Shown here one piece after another: positions 53,129 to 62,278 of a DNA stretch of 64,000 nt. Below the pieces are notes generated by a model. The model saw nothing but the letters and a program-made list of their open reading frames with translations, was not told where the DNA came from and ran no database searches. Made by a program: the position numbers and the translations under genes. This DNA comes from Lachnospiraceae bacterium. Lineage in GTDB: Bacteria; Bacillota; Clostridia; Lachnospirales; Lachnospiraceae. The DNA is taken from assembly GCA_910575075.1 (NCBI GenBank), contig CAJTCY010000001.1:268702-332701 (forward strand), given 5' to 3'. Within the stretch, counting starts at the first letter, position 1, and the number at the start of each line of letters is the position of its first letter.

Positions 53129-53722
53129 ATGTCAGCAAACAGAATTGGCAGACAGCGCAGGAAAACAAAGGAGACAGAAATCAGTCTCACCCTCAATCTT
53201 GACGGAAGCGGCGAGTCTGAAATTGATACAGGAATTGGTTTTTTTGATCATATGTTAGACGGATTTGCACGTCACGGTTTTTTTGACTTAGATGTTCAGG
53301 TGAAAGGGGATTTAATTGTAGATACGCACCATTCCGTTGAGGATACCGGAATTGTACTGGGAAACACGATCCGCTATGCCCTGAAGGACAAAAAGGGAAT
53401 TAAGCGTTATGGAAGCTGTATTCTGCCCATGGACGAGACTTTGGTGTTATGTGCCATTGATTTGTCCGGAAGGCCATATTTCTCCTTTGAAGGAGAATTT
53501 ACGGCAGAACGGGTAGGGTATATGGAAACGGAAATGGTGCGTGAATTCTTTTATGCCGTTTCCTATGCCGCCGGAATGAATCTTCATATGAAAATTTTAT
53601 CCGGCGCCAATAATCATCATATGATTGAAGGGCTCTTTAAGGCATTTGGCCGTGCCTTGGATGAGGCGACAATCAGAGATCCCAGAATAAAAGATATTAT
53701 GTCGACGAAAGGTAGTTTATAG
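53129..53722 (+). CDS. hisB: imidazoleglycerol-phosphate dehydratase
   Basis: Dehydrates imidazole glycerol phosphate. The 197-residue monofunctional enzyme shows the Mn-binding His motifs [27 protein letters not shown] and [19 protein letters not shown]. It lacks the histidinol-phosphatase domain of enterobacterial HisB. AGGAGG precedes the ATG. Confidence 0.97.
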   Translation: MSANRIGRQRRKTKETEISLTLNLDGSGESEIDTGIGFFDHMLDGFARHGFFDLDVQVKGDLIVDTHHSVEDTGIVLGNTIRYALKDKKGIKRYGSCILPMDETLVLCAIDLSGRPYFSFEGEFTAERVGYMETEMVREFFYAVSYAAGMNLHMKILSGANNHHMIEGLFKAFGRALDEATIRDPRIKDIMSTKGSL

Positions 53723-53730
53723 GTGAAGCG

Positions 53731-55011
53731 ATGGAATACAAGAACCTGATTGCTGTCATGTGCCTGAAAAACGGCATGGCAGTCACAAGCAGGGAAAATT
53801 TGGAAATTGCCGGGGACTGGAGGGAACTGGCAAAGTTTTATAATGAGAGCGGAGTAGATAAACTGTATGTATTTGACTTGTCCGATACCGATATGGAACA
53901 TGAGATTAATCTCCATACCATTAAGGAGTTGTGCAGAATCGTTGAAATTCCAATCTATGGAGCGGGCAATATCAAACAGTTGGAGGATATCAAAAAAATT
54001 CTTTATGCTGGCTGCAAGGGCGCAATTTTAGACAGCGAAGACTATGACTTGATTCCTCTGGCACAGGAAGCAGATAAGCGGTTTGGAAAAGAAAAGATTT
54101 TAGTTTCTATGGAAACGGTGGACTTGATTTTTAAGCACGGAAAAGAAGTAAAAGAACACATTCATAAACTGGTGGTGCTGAATGAGGATATTGTAGAATC
54201 TTTGGAAAATATTACCGATATTCCTTTCAGTGTAATTATTTCCGGCTGTAATAAAAAGCGCTGGGTTGAAATCCTCAAAAAAAATTGTGTCATGGGAATT
54301 GGCGGCGATTATGTCAGCAGTCCGAAAACAGATGTGATGAATCTGAAAAGATTTCTCTCATCAGAAGGAATACGGACACAGAAATTCGAATCTTCTATGG
54401 ACTGGTCTGAATTTAAACTGAATTCGGATGGACTGATTCCGGTCATTGTACAGGATTATCAGACCTGCGAGGTGTTGATGCTTGCGTATATGAATGAAGA
54501 GGCTTACAATACCACCCTTGCTCTTGGCAAAATGACATATTACAGCCGAAGCCGTCAGAAACTTTGGATAAAAGGGGAGACCTCAGGGCATTTTCAATAC
54601 GTGAAATCTCTGATTATCGACTGTGACAAGGATACCATTCTTGCCAATGTATCACAGGTGGGCGCAGCATGCCATACAGGGAACCCTACCTGCTTTTTCC
54701 AGGAACTTGTAAAAAAAGATTATATTATGAAAAATCCTTTGAAAATACTTGAGAATGTATACAATTCTATTGCGGAAGGAAAACAGCAGCCAAAACAGGG
54801 TTCTTATACGAAGTATCTATTTGATAAAGGTATGGATAAAATTCTTAAAAAAATTGGAGAAGAAGCAACAGAAATTGTGATTGCGGCCAAAAACCTTGAT
54901 CTGGGGGATATTCAGTATGAGATTTCTGATTTTCTTTATCATATGATGGTATTGATGGTCGAAACAGGCATTACATGGGAAGACATTGTGGAAGAGTTGA
55001 ATAAGCGGTAA
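53731..55011 (+). CDS. hisIE: HisIE with an N-terminal HisA/HisF-like domain
   Basis: Carries phosphoribosyl-AMP cyclohydrolase (HisI) and phosphoribosyl-ATP pyrophosphatase (HisE). Residues 1-215 resemble a HisA/HisF half: [42 protein letters not shown]. The position of the catalytic Asp (IDLKDG in HisA) is Cys11, and the second Asp region reads VSMETV, so the barrel is probably inactive. HisI is about 228-325 (metal motifs [24 protein letters not shown] and CHTG), HisE about 336-426 ([15 protein letters not shown]). At 426 residues it is about twice the usual HisIE. No hisC, hisH, hisA or hisF is in this operon. Confidence 0.93.
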   Translation: MEYKNLIAVMCLKNGMAVTSRENLEIAGDWRELAKFYNESGVDKLYVFDLSDTDMEHEINLHTIKELCRIVEIPIYGAGNIKQLEDIKKILYAGCKGAILDSEDYDLIPLAQEADKRFGKEKILVSMETVDLIFKHGKEVKEHIHKLVVLNEDIVESLENITDIPFSVIISGCNKKRWVEILKKNCVMGIGGDYVSSPKTDVMNLKRFLSSEGIRTQKFESSMDWSEFKLNSDGLIPVIVQDYQTCEVLMLAYMNEEAYNTTLALGKMTYYSRSRQKLWIKGETSGHFQYVKSLIIDCDKDTILANVSQVGAACHTGNPTCFFQELVKKDYIMKNPLKILENVYNSIAEGKQQPKQGSYTKYLFDKGMDKILKKIGEEATEIVIAAKNLDLGDIQYEISDFLYHMMVLMVETGITWEDIVEELNKR

Positions 55012-55021
55012 TATTGTATCT

Positions 55022-55070
55022 AATCGCCCGATAGTTTACATAATTATTTTATGTAAACTATCGGGCGATT
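55022..55070. terminator. perfect 22-base-pair hairpin after the his operon
   Basis: The arm 55022-55043 is the exact complement of 55049-55070 around TTATT. Only two Ts follow before TGAGC, so termination on the plus strand rests on stem strength. It is symmetric enough to act in both directions. The following 100 bases (55071-55172) hold nothing else that I can name. Confidence 0.65.
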
Positions 55071-55172
55071 TGAGCACAGCAGAGAGGCAGTTTTAGAGAA
55101 AGATTAGAAAAATCATGCATTTTTTTTGCAGAAGATTATTAAAATAGTACAAAGCTGATTTAGGAGTATAAT

Positions 55173-55502
55173 ATGGAAAAATCTCTGGAAGAGAGTGCGA
55201 GAGAGCGCAGATATTATGTGGAACAGGCGCGTGCTGCTTTTCAAAGTCAGGAACAGGAGCATATTTCAGAATCTGTTCAAGAAGAAATTGCAGGTGGAAA
55301 TTCTTCTTTGGGAATACGCTTTGTCATTGCAATTCTTCTATTTGCGTGTTTTGTGTATTGTGATCAGGAAAAAGTTACGTTTCAGGGCATAGGAGCAAAA
55401 GAAGTGATTCAACAGATGGAATGGAAACCCTTTCCTACAGAAAAATTAGAAGAGATTCTGACAGATATTAATATTAGTAGTACAAAAGATGATAACGAAT
55501 AA
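55173..55502 (+). CDS. small membrane protein of unknown function
   Basis: A 109-residue protein that I do not recognise. Residues 1-44 are charged and helical (MEKSLEESARERRYYVEQAR), residues 46-63 form one membrane helix (GIRFVIAILLFACFVYC), and about 46 acidic residues follow. The charge pattern suggests the N-terminus is cytoplasmic. It has a good AGGAG. It stands alone between the his terminator and the promoter of the next operon. Confidence 0.7.
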   Translation: MEKSLEESARERRYYVEQARAAFQSQEQEHISESVQEEIAGGNSSLGIRFVIAILLFACFVYCDQEKVTFQGIGAKEVIQQMEWKPFPTEKLEEILTDINISSTKDDNE

Positions 55503-55545
55503 GGCGTATGAAAGGAAATCATTTCAATAGATAAGGGATATTTGC

Positions 55546-55574
55546 TTGAAGTTCTTCTCTAAAATGTATATAAT
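55546..55574 (+). promoter_or_regulatory. sigma-A promoter upstream of the radical SAM/rng operon
   Basis: TTGAAG (55546-55551), 17 bases, TATAAT (55569-55574). Transcription would start near 55581, about 178 bases before the first gene. Confidence 0.75.
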
Positions 55575-55580
55575 ATTGAC

Positions 55581-55691
55581 AATTGAGGTTTAGAGGTTCC
55601 TGCCCGTTTTCTAATAGTACTGCTGGAGTGTGCTGCGTAGAGCTAAATAATTATGCACGGTAAGTGAGCTTCCAAGACACGTGGATTTTTT
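55581..55691 (+). ncRNA. candidate small RNA or leader RNA
   Basis: A 110-base segment from the predicted start site to a run of six Ts (55686-55691), preceded by a short TCCA/TGGA stem. Inside, TGCGTAG and TTATGCA can form a seven-pair hairpin, then comes ATGCACGGTAAGTGAGC, which resembles CAGCACCGTAACTGGCGAG in the L21 leader. The long 5' region before the gene at 55759, without any open frame of note, supports an RNA with a function. I cannot match it to a known riboswitch; the T-tract might allow premature termination. Confidence 0.4.
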
Positions 55692-55758
55692 CACAATTTT
55701 CACATAGAAAACAGAAGGCAAAAATTAAGAATTGTATACAAAAATTGAGAGGAAATTT

Positions 55759-57621
55759 ATGAGAAAACTAGCTTTAAATGATGAAATATTATTAAATGTT
55801 CAGAAGCCTGCGCGCTACATCGGAAATGAAGTGAATAGTGTGATCAAAGATAAGGAAAATGTTGATATCCGCTTCGCTATGTGTTTTCCAGACGTATATG
55901 AAATTGGTATGTCACATCTGGGGATACAGATTTTATATGATATGTTTAACCAGAGAGAAGATGTTTACTGTGAACGTGTCTATTCCCCATGGGGCGATTT
56001 GCATAAAATTATGAAGGAGCAGAAGATTCCACTGTTTACTTTGGAAACACAGGAGCCCGTAAAACACATGGATTTTCTTGGTATTACGATTCAATATGAA
56101 ATGTGTTATACAAATATTTTACAGATTCTTGACCTAAGCCAGATTCCGCTGTTGTCAGAGAAACGTACAGACGAAGATCCACTTGTAATCGGAGGCGGTC
56201 CCTGCACCTATAATCCAGAACCTTTGGCTGATTTCTTTGATTTATTTTATATTGGAGAAGGAGAAACACAATATGATTCTTTGTTTGAGCTGTATAAAAC
56301 AGTTCGTAATCAAGGAGGAAACCGCCAGGACTTTTTGCGTGCGGCCTGTAAAATCCCAGGTATTTATGTACCGTCTCTGTATGAAGTGACTTATCACGAA
56401 GATGGAAGAATCGCATCATTTATGTCAAAATTCTCAGATGTTCCACAAAGAGTTGAGAAAGAAATCCAAATGGATCTGACTAATACAGTATATCCACGTA
56501 ATCCTTTGGTTCCTTTTATCAAGGCAACTCAGGATCGGGTGGTACTGGAAATCCAGCGAGGCTGCATCAGGGGCTGCCGTTTTTGCCAGGCAGGCATGAT
56601 CTATCGTCCTACCAGGGAACGGAATGTGGAAATGCTGAAAGAATGTGCAAAATACATGCTTAAAAATACTGGTCATGAAGAGATATCTTTAAGTTCTTTA
56701 AGTTCTAGTGACTATAGTCAGCTTTCAGAACTTATAAATTATCTGATAGAGTCGAAGGAGAAAGGTGTTAATATTTCCCTGCCGTCTTTGCGGATTGATG
56801 CATTTTCCCTGGATGTAATGAAGAAGGTACAGGATATTCGCAAAAGCAGCCTTACGTTTGCGCCGGAGGCAGGCTCCCAGCGTTTGAGAAATGTGATTAA
56901 CAAAGGACTGACAGAAGAAGTAATATTAAACGGTGCGGGGCTCGCCTTTGAAGGAGGCTGGCAGAAGGTAAAACTTTATTTTATGCTGGGGCTTCCCACA
57001 GAGACAGAAGAAGATATGAAAGAAATTCCACGCCTTGCAGACAGAATTGCCCGCCGTTATTATGAAATTCCCAAGGAAAAACGTAATGGAAAATGTCAGA
57101 TAACGATCAGTACGTCCTTTTTTGTCCCGAAACCTTTTACGCCCTTTCAATGGGCATCTATGTATGACAAAGAAGAATATCTGGCACGCGCGCGGGTGGT
57201 AAATGAAGAGATGAAAGAACAATTGAACCGCAAGAGCCTGAAATATAACTGGCATGAGGCGGATGTGACAGTGCTGGAAGGTGTGTTTGCGCGAGGAGAC
57301 AGAAGAGTAGGACAAGTTTTGCTAAAAGCATACGAAAAGGGCTGTATGTTTGATGCCTGGAGTGAGTGTTTTGATAATCAAAAATGGATGGAAGCTTTTC
57401 AGGAATGCGGCGTTTCCATTGATTTTTATAATTTGCGGGAGAGAAATGTTGATGAAATTCTTCCATGGGATTTCATTGACTGCGGTGTATCAAAAGAATT
57501 TTTAAAACGGGAGTGGCGAAATGCCCAGCAGGAACAAGTTACTCCAAATTGCCTAATACGTTGCAGCGGCTGTGGTGCAGCCAGGTTTCAAGGAGGTGTC
57601 TGTGTTGAACATCAGAATTAA
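55759..57621 (+). CDS. TIGR03960 family radical SAM protein
   Basis: A 620-residue radical SAM protein with a B12-binding-like N-terminal domain. Cluster motif C269-x3-C273-x2-C276 (RGCIRGCRFC), preceded by IGGGPCTYNPEPLADFFD, and the C-terminus carries CSGCGAARFQGGVC, a possible extra metal site. The next gene (TIGR03936 family) usually accompanies it; in some bacteria the two are fused. The substrate is unknown. ATG 55759 follows GAGAGG by seven bases, so I prefer it to a TTG at 55732. Confidence 0.93.
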   Translation: MRKLALNDEILLNVQKPARYIGNEVNSVIKDKENVDIRFAMCFPDVYEIGMSHLGIQILYDMFNQREDVYCERVYSPWGDLHKIMKEQKIPLFTLETQEPVKHMDFLGITIQYEMCYTNILQILDLSQIPLLSEKRTDEDPLVIGGGPCTYNPEPLADFFDLFYIGEGETQYDSLFELYKTVRNQGGNRQDFLRAACKIPGIYVPSLYEVTYHEDGRIASFMSKFSDVPQRVEKEIQMDLTNTVYPRNPLVPFIKATQDRVVLEIQRGCIRGCRFCQAGMIYRPTRERNVEMLKECAKYMLKNTGHEEISLSSLSSSDYSQLSELINYLIESKEKGVNISLPSLRIDAFSLDVMKKVQDIRKSSLTFAPEAGSQRLRNVINKGLTEEVILNGAGLAFEGGWQKVKLYFMLGLPTETEEDMKEIPRLADRIARRYYEIPKEKRNGKCQITISTSFFVPKPFTPFQWASMYDKEEYLARARVVNEEMKEQLNRKSLKYNWHEADVTVLEGVFARGDRRVGQVLLKAYEKGCMFDAWSECFDNQKWMEAFQECGVSIDFYNLRERNVDEILPWDFIDCGVSKEFLKREWRNAQQEQVTPNCLIRCSGCGAARFQGGVCVEHQN

Positions 57622-58489
57622 ATTTCAAAAATATGGGGTGATGAGATTTATTGGACATCTGGATATGATGCGGTATTTTCAAAAGGCAATTCGGCGTGCA
57701 GGAATTGATATTGCTTATTCTGAAGGTTTTAGCCCTCATCAGATCATGTCCTTTGCAGCGCCTTTAGGTGTGGGAATTACCAGTGACGGAGAATATTTTG
57801 ATATTGAAGTTCATTCATCCTTATCCAGTCAGGCATCTATTCAGGCATTAAATGATGTTATGGTGGAAGGGGTTTCTGTATTAGAGTACAAAAGACTTCC
57901 AAACACAGCAAAGACCGCCATGTCCCTGGTTACAGCAGCGGATTACCTGATTTACATGAAAAAAGGATATACTTCTCCCTGTGATATATCACAATTTGAG
58001 AAAAAAGTTCATGAATTTTACGAAAATCAGTCAGAAATTGTGATTACAAAACATACCAAAAAGCGAGAAATAAAAATGGACTTAAAGCCTTTAATCTATG
58101 AAATGAAGGTAGTAAACTTAAAGGAAACACAGATTTTACATGATCTTAATGTTAAAAACCCGCAGCTTCTGGATTTAGGTTCAGAGAGTGAACAACCGGA
58201 AATTCCAGCTTTTTTTCTGAGAGTTTGTACGGGAAGCAGTGACAATGTGAAGCCAGAACTGATCCTGGAGGCGTTTTGCCGTTTTCACAATATGTCCTAT
58301 GAAGCTCTGTCCTATCAAATCCACCGTCTTGAGGTTTATGCCAAAGCGGATGAGATTCCGGTAAAAGGCGAAAAAGAACGTGCAAAATACCAGAAATATC
58401 TGGAAGAGCAGGAAAAGATCTGTCAGCAGAATGGAAGAGAATTTCCAAAGTTTCTTACATTAGGAGACTTGGGAGAAATTATAAATTAA
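57605..58489 (+). CDS. TIGR03936 family radical SAM-associated protein (DUF2344)
   Basis: The partner of the preceding radical SAM protein. NIRIKFQKYGVMRFIGHLDMMR at the N-terminus and EGFSPHQIMSFAAPLGVGITSDGEYFDIE are the family signatures. I take TTG 57605 as start, eight bases after AAGGAGG, giving 294 residues; GTG 57602 is also possible. It overlaps the previous gene by 17 bases, and rng follows after 64 bases, a conserved clostridial arrangement. Confidence 0.9.
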   Translation: MNIRIKFQKYGVMRFIGHLDMMRYFQKAIRRAGIDIAYSEGFSPHQIMSFAAPLGVGITSDGEYFDIEVHSSLSSQASIQALNDVMVEGVSVLEYKRLPNTAKTAMSLVTAADYLIYMKKGYTSPCDISQFEKKVHEFYENQSEIVITKHTKKREIKMDLKPLIYEMKVVNLKETQILHDLNVKNPQLLDLGSESEQPEIPAFFLRVCTGSSDNVKPELILEAFCRFHNMSYEALSYQIHRLEVYAKADEIPVKGEKERAKYQKYLEEQEKICQQNGREFPKFLTLGDLGEIIN

Positions 58490-58553
58490 ATCATAAATTA
58501 ACTTGTATAAAATGCACATTAATTATATTGAGAATTGAAATAAGGGCGGATAT

Positions 58554-59744
58554 ATGGGTGATACAATATTGATTACCAAAATTTTCAGAGAGAAAAAGGG
58601 TTACATTGCTACAGCTATTTATCAGGAACAGAAATTACTGGAAGTTCATCTCGAATCTATGGAACGGCAGAGCATTCTCGGCAATATTTATGTAGGAAGA
58701 GTGAAGAATATTGTAAAAAATTTAAATGCTGCGTTTATTGAAATTGAACCAGGAATTCCTTGTTATTACTCTCTGGAAGATTTGAAGCATCCTTTGTATG
58801 TAAAAAAAGTCAATAGTCCTAACCTTGTACAGGGAGATGAAGTTGTGGTTCAGGTGGTTCGTGAAAGCAGCGGCAGTAAACCGCCTAAGGTAAGTACAAA
58901 TTTGAATTTTTCTGGAAAATATCTGGTGCTGACCAGTGAAAATACTACACTTGGCATATCTAAAAAACTGGACCCGGAGACGAGAAAAAGATTAAAGAAG
59001 GATTTATCTTTTGATAAGGCGAGGGAGTTCGGGCTGATTGTACGAACAAATGCAGCGTCGGCATCAGTGGATGAAATTTTAGATGAATATCAGCAGTTAG
59101 AACAGGAATATCTTTCGATTAAAAAAAATGCGGTTCACCGTACAGTTTTTAGCTGTTTAAAACAAGAAGTCCCGGAATATCTGCACATGCTTAAAGATGT
59201 GAGACAGGAACAGGTGGAAAAAATTATTACGGATGATACGGAATTATTTCAGCAGATTCAGCAGCATTTAGAAATATTTCATGTTCAGCTTAATCATAAA
59301 CTTTCCTTATATCAGGATGAACTGTTAAGCCTAAACAAGCTCTACAGTCTTGACATCAGGATTCAAGAGGCTTTGAAGGAACGTGTCTGGATGAAATCCG
59401 GCGGTTATCTTGTGATTCAGCCCACAGAAGCTTTGACTGTGATTGATGTAAACTCAGGGAAGAGCATCGCCAAAAAACATGCAGAGGAACATTACCTTAA
59501 GATTAACCTGGAAGCTGCTGATGAGATTGCCCGCCAGATAAGGCTTCGAAATTTATCTGGAATTATTATTGTGGACTTTATAGATATGAAGTCAGAAGAA
59601 AATAATGAAATGCTGCTGAAAAATTTACGTGCAAGTGTCCGTAATGACAGTGTTCCAGTGCAGGTGGTCGATATGACAAGGCTTCATCTTGTGGAACTGA
59701 CCCGGAAAAAGGTAAGAAAGTCTTTGGCAGAACAGCTAGTGTAG
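58554..59744 (+). CDS. rng: ribonuclease G/E family protein
   Basis: An endoribonuclease that matures rRNA and decays mRNA. The 396-residue protein has the N-terminal S1 region (SILGNIYVGRVKNIVKNLNAAFIEIE, KGDEVVVQV-like QGDEVVVQVV), RNase E/G first domain motifs (EALTVIDVNSGKSI with the catalytic aspartate, GIIIVDFIDM with the second) and VDMTRLHLVELTRKKV at the end. At 396 residues it is close to the minimal RNase G core and lacks a scaffold tail. It precedes rplU, a common neighbourhood. Confidence 0.93.
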   Translation: MGDTILITKIFREKKGYIATAIYQEQKLLEVHLESMERQSILGNIYVGRVKNIVKNLNAAFIEIEPGIPCYYSLEDLKHPLYVKKVNSPNLVQGDEVVVQVVRESSGSKPPKVSTNLNFSGKYLVLTSENTTLGISKKLDPETRKRLKKDLSFDKAREFGLIVRTNAASASVDEILDEYQQLEQEYLSIKKNAVHRTVFSCLKQEVPEYLHMLKDVRQEQVEKIITDDTELFQQIQQHLEIFHVQLNHKLSLYQDELLSLNKLYSLDIRIQEALKERVWMKSGGYLVIQPTEALTVIDVNSGKSIAKKHAEEHYLKINLEAADEIARQIRLRNLSGIIIVDFIDMKSEENNEMLLKNLRASVRNDSVPVQVVDMTRLHLVELTRKKVRKSLAEQLV

Positions 59745-59834
59745 TGGCACGAACCATGCAGCCCACGAACCTAATTTCTGACTGGATGAACACCAGTGAA
59801 GCATAAAAATACTTTGAAAAACTTTGAAAATCAG

Positions 59835-59863
59835 TTGACATAGGCGTTTTTTTATGCTAGTCT
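59835..59863 (+). promoter_or_regulatory. sigma-A promoter of the rplU operon
   Basis: TTGACA (59835-59840), 17 bases, TAGTCT (59858-59863). Confidence 0.75.
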
Positions 59864-59867
59864 TTAT

Positions 59868-59930
59868 GAGTATGCCGCACAGTGAGGTTGTAAGTCTGCT
59901 TAGCAGCACCGTAACTGGCGAGTAATGATA
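59868..59930 (+). ncRNA. ribosomal protein L21 leader
   Basis: The leader between the promoter and rplU contains TATGCCGCACAGTGAGGTTG and then CAGCACCGTAACTGGCGAG. GCC-GCA-CAGT pairs with ACTG-GC to close it. This matches my recollection of the Firmicute L21 leader, in which the transcript of rplU-prp-rpmA probably binds L21 for feedback control. I could not run a covariance search. Confidence 0.7.
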
Positions 59931-59945
59931 AATAGGAGGTGCCAT

Positions 59946-60251
59946 ATGTACGCAATTATAGCAACAGGTGGTAAGCAGTATAAAGTTTCCGAAGGCGATA
60001 TCATTACCATTGAAAAGCTTGGCGTTGAAGCTGGTGAGAAAGTTACTTTTGACAACGTATTAGCGGTAAGCGACGGTTCTTTAAAGGTCGGATCTGACGC
60101 AGCTAATGCGACGGTAGAAGCTTCTGTAGTAGAGAACGGCAGAGGTAAGAAAATTATCGTGTATAAGTATAAGAGAAAAACCGGTTATCACAAGAAGAAC
60201 GGTCACAGACAGTCCTTTACCAAGGTAAAAATTGAAAAGATTAATGCTTAG
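59946..60251 (+). CDS. rplU: 50S ribosomal protein L21
   Basis: A 101-residue large-subunit protein. [20 protein letters not shown] is the standard N-terminus, and [21 protein letters not shown] the basic 23S-binding loop. Start 59946 is four bases after AGGAGGTG (a short but common distance in this genome); an upstream in-frame ATG at 59925 has no binding site. It heads the rplU-prp-rpmA operon. Confidence 0.96.
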   Translation: MYAIIATGGKQYKVSEGDIITIEKLGVEAGEKVTFDNVLAVSDGSLKVGSDAANATVEASVVENGRGKKIIVYKYKRKTGYHKKNGHRQSFTKVKIEKINA

Positions 60252-60267
60252 TGGATAAGGATTTACT

Positions 60268-60597
60268 ATGATCAATGTAACGATCTATAAGAATCAATTG
60301 GAAGAATACACAGCATTTCAATGTAAGGGACATGCGGGATTCGCTATTTCAGGAGAAGATATTGTATGTTCTGCTGTATCTGCATTGGTAATCAATACTA
60401 TTAATTCTGTAGAATATCTTGTTTCAGATGAGTTTGAATTAGTCACAGATTCAGAAAGTGGCTTGATTGATTTTTCGTTGAAAGATGGTTATTCATCAGA
60501 GTCGGTGCTGTTGATTCGTTCATTGGTTTTAGGCTTACAGGGAATACAAAAAAATTACGGAACAGAGTATATTATGCTTTTATTCAAGGAGGTGTAA
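60268..60597 (+). CDS. prp: ribosomal-processing cysteine protease Prp
   Basis: Cleaves the N-terminal extension of L27. The 109-residue protein has the catalytic His in the GHAGFAISGEDIVCSAVS motif (His22) and catalytic Cys34 (VCSAVS). It lies between rplU and rpmA as in other Firmicutes. Its target site is visible in L27 just downstream. Confidence 0.95.
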   Translation: MINVTIYKNQLEEYTAFQCKGHAGFAISGEDIVCSAVSALVINTINSVEYLVSDEFELVTDSESGLIDFSLKDGYSSESVLLIRSLVLGLQGIQKNYGTEYIMLLFKEV

Positions 60598-60600
60598 GAC

Positions 60601-60891
60601 ATGTTGAATATGAACCTTCAATTTTTCGCACATAAAAAGGGAGTTGGCTCTACTAAGAACGGCAGAGATTCTGAATCAAAGAGATTAGGTGCGAAAAGAG
60701 CTGACGGACAGTTTGTAAAAGCTGGGAATATTTTATATAGACAGCGTGGAACTAAGATTCATCCTGGTGTGAATGTGGGAATTGGCGGAGACGATACCTT
60801 ATTTGCCAAGGTTGATGGTGTATTGAGATTTGAAAGAAAAGGAAGAGATAAGAAACAGGCTTCCGTATATCCAGTGGCAAGTAATGAATAA
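60601..60891 (+). CDS. rpmA: 50S ribosomal protein L27 with cleavable N-terminus
   Basis: A 96-residue large-subunit protein that reaches the peptidyl-transferase centre. It starts [20 protein letters not shown]: the extension NLQFFA ends at the Prp cleavage site FFA/HKKG, which must be removed for function. The rest is standard L27 ([18 protein letters not shown]). AGGAGGTG precedes the ATG. Confidence 0.97.
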   Translation: MLNMNLQFFAHKKGVGSTKNGRDSESKRLGAKRADGQFVKAGNILYRQRGTKIHPGVNVGIGGDDTLFAKVDGVLRFERKGRDKKQASVYPVASNE

Positions 60892-60926
60892 ATTTTATGC
60901 TAAAGGGTAATGCACAATACGACTGA

Positions 60927-60960
60927 TAGACTCGACTGAATAGCCGGGTCTATTCTTTTC
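60927..60960 (+). terminator. hairpin between rpmA and obgE (partial terminator)
   Basis: TAGACTCGACT (60927-60937) pairs with AGCCGGGTCTA (60942-60952) with one mismatch and one G-U, followed by TTCTTTTC. The obgE ribosome binding site (ATGAGG) comes directly after, so it may lower obgE expression relative to the ribosomal genes. Confidence 0.6.
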
Positions 60961-60975
60961 ATGAGGTAAAATACA

Positions 60976-62262
60976 ATGTTTGCAGACAGCGCGAAAATTA
61001 TCATAAAATCAGGAAAAGGCGGTGATGGACATGTGTCTTTCCGCCGGGAAAAATATGTCCCTAACGGTGGACCAGACGGAGGCGATGGCGGCCACGGCGG
61101 AGATCTGATTTTTCAGGTCGACCGAGGTTTGAATACTCTCGCAGATTTTCGGCACAAGAGGAAGTACGCGGCCGGAAACGGGGAAGAGGGCGGCAAAAGG
61201 AACTGTCATGGTAAAAGCGGTGAAGATATGATTGTGAAAGTCCCCCAGGGAACCATTATAAGAGATGCGGCTACAGACAAAGTGATTGCTGATATGTCAG
61301 GTGACAATGTGAGACAGGTGATTCTTCGCGGCGGAAAAGGAGGACTTGGAAATCAGCATTTTGCGACAGCAACCATGCAGGCGCCTAAGTATGCCCAGCC
61401 TGGTCAGCCTGGCATTGAACTTGAAGTCCGTTTGGAACTGAAGGTGATTGCAGATGTAGGACTGGTGGGATTTCCTAATGTAGGAAAATCTACGCTGCTT
61501 TCCAGAGTCAGCAATGCGCGTCCTAAAATTGCCAATTATCATTTCACCACATTGAATCCTAATCTGGGTGTGGTTGACTTAGAAGATGCCGGAGGATTTG
61601 TAATTGCTGACATCCCAGGGCTGATTGAAGGAGCTTCAGAGGGCGTTGGTCTGGGACATGCCTTCTTAAAACATATTGAACGTACCCGAGTCATGATTCA
61701 TATTGTAGATGCAGCTTCTGTGGAAGGGCGTGATCCAATTGCGGATATCTATGCCATCAACAAAGAGCTTGAAGCATATAACTCAGAACTTTTAAAAAAG
61801 CCTCAGGTGATTGCCGCAAATAAAATTGATGCAATCTATGATGAATCTGAAAGTGCACTTCCAGCTCTGAAACAAGAATTTGAAACGAAAGGAATTCAGG
61901 TTTTTCCAATTTCTGCTGTCAGTGGGCAAGGAATAAAAGAGCTTTTATATTATGTAAATGAATTACTGACGCAAATGGATGATGCCCCTATCATTTATGA
62001 GCAGGAGTTCTTCCCTGAAACAACTGTTTCCCAGGAAGAATCCTATACCGTGGAATATGATGCGCAAGACAATGTTTATGTGGTAGAAGGACCTAAGATA
62101 GAAAAGATGCTGGGTTACACTAATATTGAATCTGAGAAGGGATTTTTGTTTTTCCAAAGATTTCTCCGGGAACAAGGAATTCTTGAAAACTTAGAGAAAC
62201 AGGGAATTTCAGAAGGCGATACTGTTCGGATGTATGGGTTGGAATTTGATTACTATAAATAA
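60976..62262 (+). CDS. obgE: GTPase ObgE/CgtA
   Basis: A ribosome-assembly and stress GTPase. The 428-residue protein has the glycine-rich Obg fold (residues 1-158, e.g. GGPDGGDGGHGGDL), the G domain (G1 GFPNVGKST, switch I TTLNPNLG, G3 DIPGLIEG, G4 NKID), and a C-terminal OCT domain (from about 345, EYDAQDNVYVVEGPKIEKM). The OCT domain distinguishes the Gram-positive form. Confidence 0.97.
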   Translation: MFADSAKIIIKSGKGGDGHVSFRREKYVPNGGPDGGDGGHGGDLIFQVDRGLNTLADFRHKRKYAAGNGEEGGKRNCHGKSGEDMIVKVPQGTIIRDAATDKVIADMSGDNVRQVILRGGKGGLGNQHFATATMQAPKYAQPGQPGIELEVRLELKVIADVGLVGFPNVGKSTLLSRVSNARPKIANYHFTTLNPNLGVVDLEDAGGFVIADIPGLIEGASEGVGLGHAFLKHIERTRVMIHIVDAASVEGRDPIADIYAINKELEAYNSELLKKPQVIAANKIDAIYDESESALPALKQEFETKGIQVFPISAVSGQGIKELLYYVNELLTQMDDAPIIYEQEFFPETTVSQEESYTVEYDAQDNVYVVEGPKIEKMLGYTNIESEKGFLFFQRFLREQGILENLEKQGISEGDTVRMYGLEFDYYK

Positions 62263-62278
62263 CAGATTGGAGGAACAC

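Noticed and set aside
55581-55691. 6S RNA, SRP RNA or a known riboswitch at this locus
   Set aside because: The conserved cores that I know (SRP GGAAGCAGCC loop, lysine, FMN, TPP, SAM, cobalamin, purine and c-di-GMP boxes) are missing, so it is reported only as unidentified.
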